Shown in pieces: positions 57,090 to 64,000 of a stretch of DNA of 64,000 nucleotides. The notes beneath the pieces were generated by a model, which worked only from the letters and a program-made list of their open reading frames with translations, did no database searches and was not told the origin of the DNA. How positions within the stretch are numbered: the stretch's first letter is position 1; the number at the start of each line of letters is the position of its first letter. The DNA lies in NCBI GenBank assembly GCA_900708905.1, contig CAADRB010000019.1:2394215-2458214 (forward strand), read 5' to 3'. The position numbers and the translations under genes were made by a program. The DNA is from Hymenolepis diminuta. Taxonomy: Eukaryota; Platyhelminthes; Cestoda; Cyclophyllidea; Hymenolepididae.

Positions 57090-58385
57090 ATGAACGTCTC
57101 AGACAGTCCAAACGTTATTGGCCTGCTAATTAAGCGGCATCTTCCCGAAGTCTATGCTCTAAAGCTCTATGCGTCTCCCATTTGGTTTGTAGTAGGATTT
57201 GTCGGAAACCTTATATCCTTCTATATTTGGGCATCTCCGCGACAACGCGGGAAAAACAGTTCGGCTATCTACTTAGCAACTCTTGCACTGACAGATCTTC
57301 TGCTAATTATATGTCTGTTTACAGAGTATCTTCGACTTTATCTGTTCATCAGTTCCTTTCTGAGTGTTAATGGGATATGTCAACTCTTCCAGGGGATATT
57401 TCTCTTTCTCCAGTACTACTCCATTGTTTTGACATTTGGATTTACTCTTGAACGATGGATTGCTATTTGCTATCCTTTTAAACGCCAAGAGCTCTGCTCG
57501 ACTAAGCGTGCTTTAGTTGGAGTCTCCGTTCTCGCCATGATCGTTGCCTGTTTTTCAATTTTCTTTGCCTCAACATGGGAAGTAACTAATGGAATTTGTA
57601 CTTTATCAAAAAGATGGCAAATGGATGCTTACTTTTCTATTTATCTAAGTACCACTGAGTGTATATTCTCCCTGATTATCCCAATTGCAACTCTTGTATT
57701 CAACTGCCTGGTACTTAGGGAAATTGGACACTTGGTGAAATCAAAGATTCTGGTCAGTAGAGGAAGTTCGCATAGAAATACATCAATCGCTCGAAGATTG
57801 CACCATAATCAAGCAGCCCACCAAAGAAATCGTCCTACTGGGGATAGACTCAATGAAACCTCTACAGAACCACTTGTTCTAGGAGCAAAACACAGCAGTG
57901 CTCATGCAAGCGCTAAAGAACAAGCAAACTTTCAAGCAGTAACACTAATGCTTGTTATATTATCTTTCTACCTTATCATCTGTACCCTACCAGTGGGGAT
58001 CGTTTATGTTGTTCAGATGAGGTTTTCAGGAATTAATGAGGAAATTGCTGACGAAGAAGTTCCCGTTAATCCCGAATTGCAGCAATTTTTGCGTTTTCTG
58101 ACGGCAAAGGAGATCATTGACTTTCTTTGTTCCTCGCACTATGCTTGTAACTTTATCATTTACGTGCTGACTGGTAAGAGCTTTCGTCAGCAACTGCAGG
58201 ATATTATTTTATGTCGATCTCAACAGAGTCGAATGGATATGACTTCAATGCACAACAAAACGGTCTGTGTTCGTGGAAAGAGCAATCCACGTGTAGATGA
58301 AATAAATCTTAAAGGCCAGGAAAATGTTGATCATAATCATCGGGATTTGCAGTCCCTTGATCAGAAGGAGAAAAATGAAATTTAG
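57090..58385 (+). CDS. Class A (rhodopsin-family) GPCR, neuropeptide-receptor type, single coding exon
   Basis: 431 residues with seven hydrophobic segments at about 30-48, 60-85, 98-124, 140-160, 180-208, 282-308 and 340-361. Landmarks: GN in TM1 (N40), LALTD in TM2 (D69), disulphide pair C98 and C170, ERW at 121-123 in place of DRY, CTLP at 298-301 in place of CWxP, and N354-F-I-I-Y358 in place of NPxxY, followed by helix 8 (GKSFRQQL). N2 is a glycosylation sequon. The third intracellular loop is long and basic (about 210-280); the 60-residue tail is hydrophilic. The layout resembles invertebrate FMRFamide-type or other peptide receptors; the ligand cannot be deduced. The ORF is intact, with no introns in the coding part, and starts at the first ATG that opens the full frame. 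Confidence 0.92.
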   Translation: MNVSDSPNVIGLLIKRHLPEVYALKLYASPIWFVVGFVGNLISFYIWASPRQRGKNSSAIYLATLALTDLLLIICLFTEYLRLYLFISSFLSVNGICQLFQGIFLFLQYYSIVLTFGFTLERWIAICYPFKRQELCSTKRALVGVSVLAMIVACFSIFFASTWEVTNGICTLSKRWQMDAYFSIYLSTTECIFSLIIPIATLVFNCLVLREIGHLVKSKILVSRGSSHRNTSIARRLHHNQAAHQRNRPTGDRLNETSTEPLVLGAKHSSAHASAKEQANFQAVTLMLVILSFYLIICTLPVGIVYVVQMRFSGINEEIADEEVPVNPELQQFLRFLTAKEIIDFLCSSHYACNFIIYVLTGKSFRQQLQDIILCRSQQSRMDMTSMHNKTVCVRGKSNPRVDEINLKGQENVDHNHRDLQSLDQKEKNEI

Positions 58386-58644
58386 TGTTTTAAATTGACT
58401 GCCTTCCTTACGTTTTATTCCTCCTTCGCCTGCTATATTTCCCAATCTCTCCAACTTATCCCCGTGGGTTTCGATGCAACAAAACCAGATATTTTTATTG
58501 TATAAAAGAACTGAAATTGCTAAAAGAAGTAAATGCTTGTTAGATATAATTTAGGATGGACGTAACGTTGAATCGGTTTGGGTAAAACTGGTGAGTTTTT
58601 GAATTTAAAGTCAGTTTGAGTAGCATTTATGTGCATTTACAAGG

Positions 58645-58679
58645 AATAAACTTTCATTTTAACTTCATTATCTAATAAA
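58645..58679 (+). terminator. Two AATAAA poly(A) signals for the GPCR
   Basis: AATAAA occurs at 58645-58650 and 58674-58679, 260-290 bases after the stop codon, giving a plausible short 3' UTR. Confidence 0.5.
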
Positions 58680-61600
58680 TCTTGTTACCTCAATTACGAT
58701 GCAAAAACTGCAAAAAACATTTCCACTAACCCTCTGATTAATTAATATATTAAAAATTGCTCAAATTAACACCATTAATAACTATTTATAAAATATAAGA
58801 AAATTAATTAAAATTAAGGGCAGACATCGTCAGTAAGCATTAATCATAGAGAGGGAAATAAAATTTTTACGACATTTAGTGGTAGGAAATTGCACTTTTC
58901 ATGATTTGTGATACAGTTTAACAAATCCATCTTCCTAAATAAAAACATTTTTGTAGCAATTGAAAACTTCACTTTCCTCTAAAATTGAATAGTGTATTTG
59001 GCTTTGTCAAATCTTATGCTAGTGACAATAAAAGGAATTAGGTATGTTTTAAATTTTAGTTTAACATCCCAGTTATTTTGTATATATGCTCTTTTACACT
59101 TTATTACACTATTATGTATTGCATTTTTCCCATTTGGTTAACATGAATCTCTAAGCTCTAATACTACTCATTCTACTCTCAACTACAAATTTACTTGGTA
59201 TTTGCAATGAAGCTAGCGAAATATTTTATCTTTTCAGCATCCAGTAAGTATGGTACTTATATTTTTAAACCGTTTTTGTTGCTAGCGAAAAGCAAGGCAT
59301 TTAATACTCGTTGGTCATGAAAACCCAAAAGATAACACCTCAACAAATTGCAGTATATTTTGAAGAGTTTCTGCAGTATATTCTGAAGGGTCAAACAAGT
59401 AATTTGTAAATGAGACCGGATCCATGGGAGTAGAAATGTTAGATCTTCGTGGTGTTTGTACTGATAATATTCTCTTGATGTTAAAGGGATCAAGTAGATG
59501 TAGATGATAAACTATAGCACCGAAAGTGTTGTTCATTAGGTTGTTTAAATTTTATTTTAATGGCTTGTATCCCAGAGGTTTAAATTTCACATGCCCTATT
59601 CCCTAAGTTCTTAGCCATGATACTCAGTGCTTGTTGAATATTTGACTGAATTACGTGATTCGTTATACTAACTCAGTAAATTTACCCAATGTTATTATCA
59701 TGAGCGTTTACTGAATACTAGAAACTTTTAGATGGATTGATAGTAGAGTGAAATGTTCTTCCCCTAGGTAAACATTATTTTTAGCACTTGTTTCTGGTCT
59801 ACAGAGCGCACCTTAAAATCCATGGGTGATTTCATTCTTGTACCTCTTTTGTATCGCGCTTTGTGTCACTTAAATAAACAAATAGCCAAATTCCCTTAGC
59901 AACCAAAATGAAGATTTTGCTGTGCATTCGTTTTTTGTGTTTTATCTTCTAACCTATCTCCTAAAATACAGTTTTACAAATACCATCGATAAATTAAACT
60001 GTTACCAAGTAAATGTTTCTATCTAATCGGGTTAAAAATTTATTTACTTGTATTTATTTATTCGTTTAAAATAAGCCTATTACAAATTTAGGGAAATGCG
60101 TTAGAAATAATTAAGATTTCATTTATTTGAATGTTTTGCTAAATTACCTGAATAACAATTGCAAAAACCATTGCTTGGGATTTATTCATTTCTTGGCAGG
60201 ATTAAAAGTTCCACAGCATTTCATCGTTGAAAACATCCACACTTATAGGAAATGACATTTATAAAGTGAGAGTAAGTTCATAAAATAAGAGGTAATTGTG
60301 GAGCGCGGTAGGTAGAAGTGGAAGTCATGGAATCAGGAGAACCCTATTTCATCTGAGCTCCAGAATTATAAGGTAAACCGCTGTTTCAAGTTGAGTTTCT
60401 CCAGACATATCCTTTTAATTAATCACCTTCAGAGGTAAAATCTGGTGACAAGTTTTCATTTGATTTCTTATTTTATGATCAATTTACCTGAATAGCTGAA
60501 CTTAAACTAAACAACTTAGGATCGCCATTTGCAGGGGTAAATACTTCCTGGGGTCACAGTAAGGTTAACACTGAAACTCTGGTTACGCTAATCCCTCTGC
60601 CTCTCCTCGCTTCTTAATACATGTCCTAAATTAAACGGGGGTCATTCAGGCCTGTCTTCCATTCTAACCTTTAATATCTAGTTTTAATGATTTAGGTAGT
60701 AATTGACGCTACATAGCTATCAAAATTATTGACCGCTAAGCATTCCGTATACAAGAGAAACTAGTAAAAGGTTTTAGAGTAGACGTAGTTGTAAGTTATT
60801 TCTCATCCCATTATATGTTGCTTCTAATCTCCTCTTGTGTTATATATAGGATTCCTCTTGAATTATTACTGACATGTTTTTCAGCAAACTTCGCTTAGAA
60901 TTAGCCGCAGTCTTATTGGTTTATATCCTAAACCTCTAACTTTTAATAAAATTAGAGAAAAAAGTGACATATTTTAGAACAGCAATTATTATATGAAAAA
61001 CAAGAATCAGGATAGGATTTGGTGCACGTAATATTTCGGTATATGGATATCCATGATAAACTGCGTTTGGAAGTATGAACATAGATTAAGTGAATATGTG
61101 CTAATTTTTTGGAGTTTAAATTATGTTCCATGTAGTCTAGGCATTTTGGTAGAGTCAGCCTTTTCCGAAGGTTTTGACTAATTTAGAAGGTCATGACACT
61201 CATAACATAATAAACATACACATCTAACAGTTGAAATTTGAAGAAGCTTCCCAAGTTTGAAGGGAATTCCCATTTGTTAACGAGGAGATCCCGAGTATTA
61301 CCATTGAAACTTGTGCAAATATGGTCCTTAGAATAAGAAAAATAACTTAAAAATGATTTTGTCACATTGACAAGTGACGAATTCATTCATACTATTCAAA
61401 AGTCAAACTTTTATCAAAATAGAATTTAAAATTTAATTAGATTAATGAATATTAAACGCGGAACATAATTTTGTCGATAACTCAAATAGCCGTTGTGGAT
61501 TTGGAGAGTATTTACGTTTAGAATGTTCGAAGTAAAGCTCTGGTGATTTATACTTATAATAAGAAATACTAATGTCCCACAACATAAATCCTCTTTGCGA

Positions 61601-63880
61601 TTTCTATGAACCATTTTGGCCAAATTGCATGCATACATCACTGAAGGGTTACGTGAAAGCGCATAGACTTTCCGACTTTATAGTATCATTTGAATCCATG
61701 TTATGTTTCTACATCGAGGAATTTTGGTGACGTGATAAAATCTATCTCAAATATCCCATAATCAAAATCACTAATGTATGCGTTAAGTTTCATAAGTTAA
61801 ATTTAACAAATAATGATTTGTTTAATTTTGAGATGTTTTTAAACAAACCGTGAGTGGAGTATGATTGCCGATCTCATTTCATTTATTGGAAGAGAAGTCC
61901 TAGCTTAGAAGATACCAAAGAAAGATAGAAAAAACAACTTAAGTTGATGCTCGCGCTGTTAGCTTGTAATCAGATACCGCAAGACAGAAATGCGTCAAAG
62001 TTAGAGAATCAAATATAACTAATAAAAAAGAACGGAGGAGACGCAATAGCCCTGAAATAATTGAGCCGGAAAAGTTTTTTTGCAAAGTGGGACTCACAAC
62101 TCAGGTGTCAAATGACGATGAATAGCATAAAGATTGGTACACAAGAATATCAAAGAATTCGATGAATTAATTGAAAATCGATAAACTAATTACAACCACA
62201 AGTAACGCAGGTAATAAAAAAATAAATATATATATTTTTAAGTTGTAATTGCAAAAATCGTCCCCTTCAAAGGACATTTAAAATGAAAGAAATAGTTAAC
62301 ATTATAAGAAATATGCAGGCTATTTTAGGAAAAATCAAAGAAAGCTGGACTTTAAAACCAATATTTCACAACTTTTATTTTCTTTATAAAAAATTTCACT
62401 TTAAAAGTTAATTTTAAAAGCATTTGCTTGTATGAAAGCTGCGGATCGTTGACCATACCGGCTAAAATTCTACAGCCGTAAAAATGGTGATAGCTTTCCG
62501 TCTGTTAAGGTGGGCAACCCGAGGTGTAGGTTTCGTTCGGTGTGGGAAATGTCGTATTAAATAAAGAACCAGCATTTAATGCATTAAATGCCATTTCCAC
62601 GTCAAGTAAGTCTTTCAACTATCAATAGTAGACATCAGAGATTTCATGAAGAAAAGGTCAGAACAGGAACCAGGTGACTTTATTTGTGGAATATGAATGA
62701 CATAAAATATGTGTTCGAAAAAGAATAATTGAGTAGGGATTACATGACTGCATCTAAAAAATGATAAGTCAGGCAAAGTAACAACAAACGAAGGAATAAA
62801 GTTTATTAAGGGAATCTGAAGGAGAGAATTCTTGTAGCAATGTGGTAAAACTTAACGCTTTGACTCCAAAATCAGTTATCAGGCCACATTAGTTTGGAAA
62901 AGCACACAGTGCACTCGCAATTCATCAATAAATATAAACTGATTTCATATAATTTAAGAAAAGTCTGAAAGACAATGAGACGTGAATTTCAGTTTAGCCT
63001 CAATCGGTTAAGACAAACTTCTTTTAATTAAGTTGTCTCAAAGCGCCGAGTTAACTGATGAATTAGTTTATTTTAGGTATTTTATCTATTTATTGATTTG
63101 TTTAAAATTTGGTCACTTTTATTTCCATGAAGACATACCTGTAAAGCTACCTACAGGTTGGACAATAGATTGTACAACGATTCAACTTCTTGCACCACGC
63201 AAAATAAGTGCAAATGAATCCTGATACTTGAGCTTTGTTTTAATGCTTTTCACAAAAAATATAGGCTGATAATATGTTAGCATTTGTTTGGATTATTATA
63301 GTGCATTCAAAATGGTTGTGTCTGTTAAATCGCTGTTTTTTCTATGGTAAAATCCGCCTAGCAAAATAAGGAATTCAGAAGAAGAATGCTAAACCATAGT
63401 AGGATGTGCGGATAAGGGCATTATTTTGGGAATATTTGCCTGTGTTTGTGATTTATTCCCAAAGAGAGTTTTCAAAATGTTCTTTGATATATTTCTTTAT
63501 TTCTCTCAGGTCTGTGAAACATTGAACATTTAAGCTCAAATTTTAAATAGATAAATAAATATATTGGACTGCAGACAAATTTCTAAACTTGTCTTTATCG
63601 TTGTTCTGGGTTTTTTAAAAGCAACAACTAGAACTCCAGAAACCCCAGTTTCCTACCAAGTTTGACTATTTATTGAATATTACTAATACATTTCATTGCA
63701 AATCTGTTTGCTTTACTTACTCTAAATAAAAACTTATACTTCTAAGTTGATAAATTTAAAGAATTAAAATCTGTGGAATTCGAATTTGATAAACTGTGTT
63801 TTGGTATTCAAGTTGATCACAAACATAGGCAATAGCAGTTAGTTAGCATTAAAATTATTTATATTTAATTCACCTACATC
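58680..63880. other. AT-rich intergenic DNA right of the GPCR
   Basis: No gene recognised. GC-richer short patches at 60300-60400 and 60530-60660 show no family. Around 62480-62560 a weak tRNA-like stretch (GTAGGTTTCGTTCGG) is seen. The plus strand between about 61.9 and 62.9 kb is A/G-rich. The ORF at 63033-63224 is not recognisable. Confidence 0.45.
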
Positions 63881-63889
63881 TCCTTACAG

Positions 63890-63971
63890 TCATAAGTATG
63901 GACTTGAGAAAAGGCATCTCCGACATCATGGAGCCCAAATATCTCAAATATGAGATTTTGTTTAACTTTAG
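63890..63971 (+). CDS. Probable first coding exon of a gene running off the right edge
   Basis: A CATCTCCTTACAG acceptor (AG at 63888-63889) is followed by an 8-nt leader and an ATG at 63898. The 24 codons plus two bases read MDLRKGISDIMEPKYLKYEI then LFNF, ending at a GTATGC donor (intron from 63972). The exon is more GC-rich than its surroundings, and its acceptor-then-ATG layout matches the other two genes here. I do not recognise the protein from so short a piece. Confidence 0.5.
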
Positions 63972-64000
63972 GTATGCAATAATAATTTAATGAAAAAATA

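Noticed and set aside
60290..60660. GC-richer patches right of the GPCR considered as SINEs or exons
   Set aside because: No open frame of useful length, no box A/B pair, and no second copy seen in the window.
1..64000. CRISPR arrays, operons, rRNA, bacterial or organellar genes
   Set aside because: No spaced direct repeats, ribosomal RNA-like segments or dense gene layout; the gene structures are those of a nuclear animal genome.

Overview
The window looks like AT-rich nuclear DNA of a parasitic flatworm (Neodermata: fluke or tapeworm). The support is: one gene combining a 40-nt intron near its 5' end with a 10.9-kb intron further on; splice acceptors placed directly before initiator codons, as in spliced-leader trans-splicing; a rhodopsin-family neuropeptide-type receptor with an ERW motif and no introns in its coding region; and decayed mariner, Ty3/gypsy-type and tRNA-derived repeats. 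Genus cannot be decided by eye.

Layout. Bases 1-62 look like the terminal repeat of a mariner-type element whose body lies off the left edge. Bases 573-1790 hold a dead mariner element (copy A). Bases 7095-21312, minus strand, hold the 5' part of a Rab-GTPase-activating protein of the TBC1D10 (EPI64) family: exon 1 21125-21312, exon 2 20728-21084, exon 3 9224-9827, exon 4 7095-7555. The reading frame is preserved across every junction (phases 2, 2, 0, 2). The rest of the TBC domain was not found and should lie left of base 1. The 10.9-kb second intron carries a Ty3/gypsy-type LTR retrotransposon relic (11224-14268, minus strand), tRNA-like SINE copies and an unrecognised 126-codon plus-strand ORF (15568-15948).

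Bases 21.4-57.0 kb are long AT-rich DNA with no recognisable gene. They hold a second copy of the same mariner (43749-44970, copy B) and at least two old unclassified dispersed repeat families. At 57090-58385, plus strand, sits an intact 431-residue class A GPCR with an upstream splice acceptor, a tiny upstream ORF and two poly(A) signals. At the right edge (63890-63971, plus strand) there is a probable first coding exon of another gene.

There is no operon-like organisation. The genes are functionally unrelated: membrane traffic or cytoskeleton (Rab GAP) and neuropeptide-type signalling (GPCR). The most unusual features are the roughly 370-residue low-complexity insertion that splits the TBC domain of the Rab GAP, a candidate 33-nt in-frame microexon in its second intron, the shared inactivating lesions of the two mariner copies, and the repeated pattern of an acceptor 7-31 nt before the ATG.
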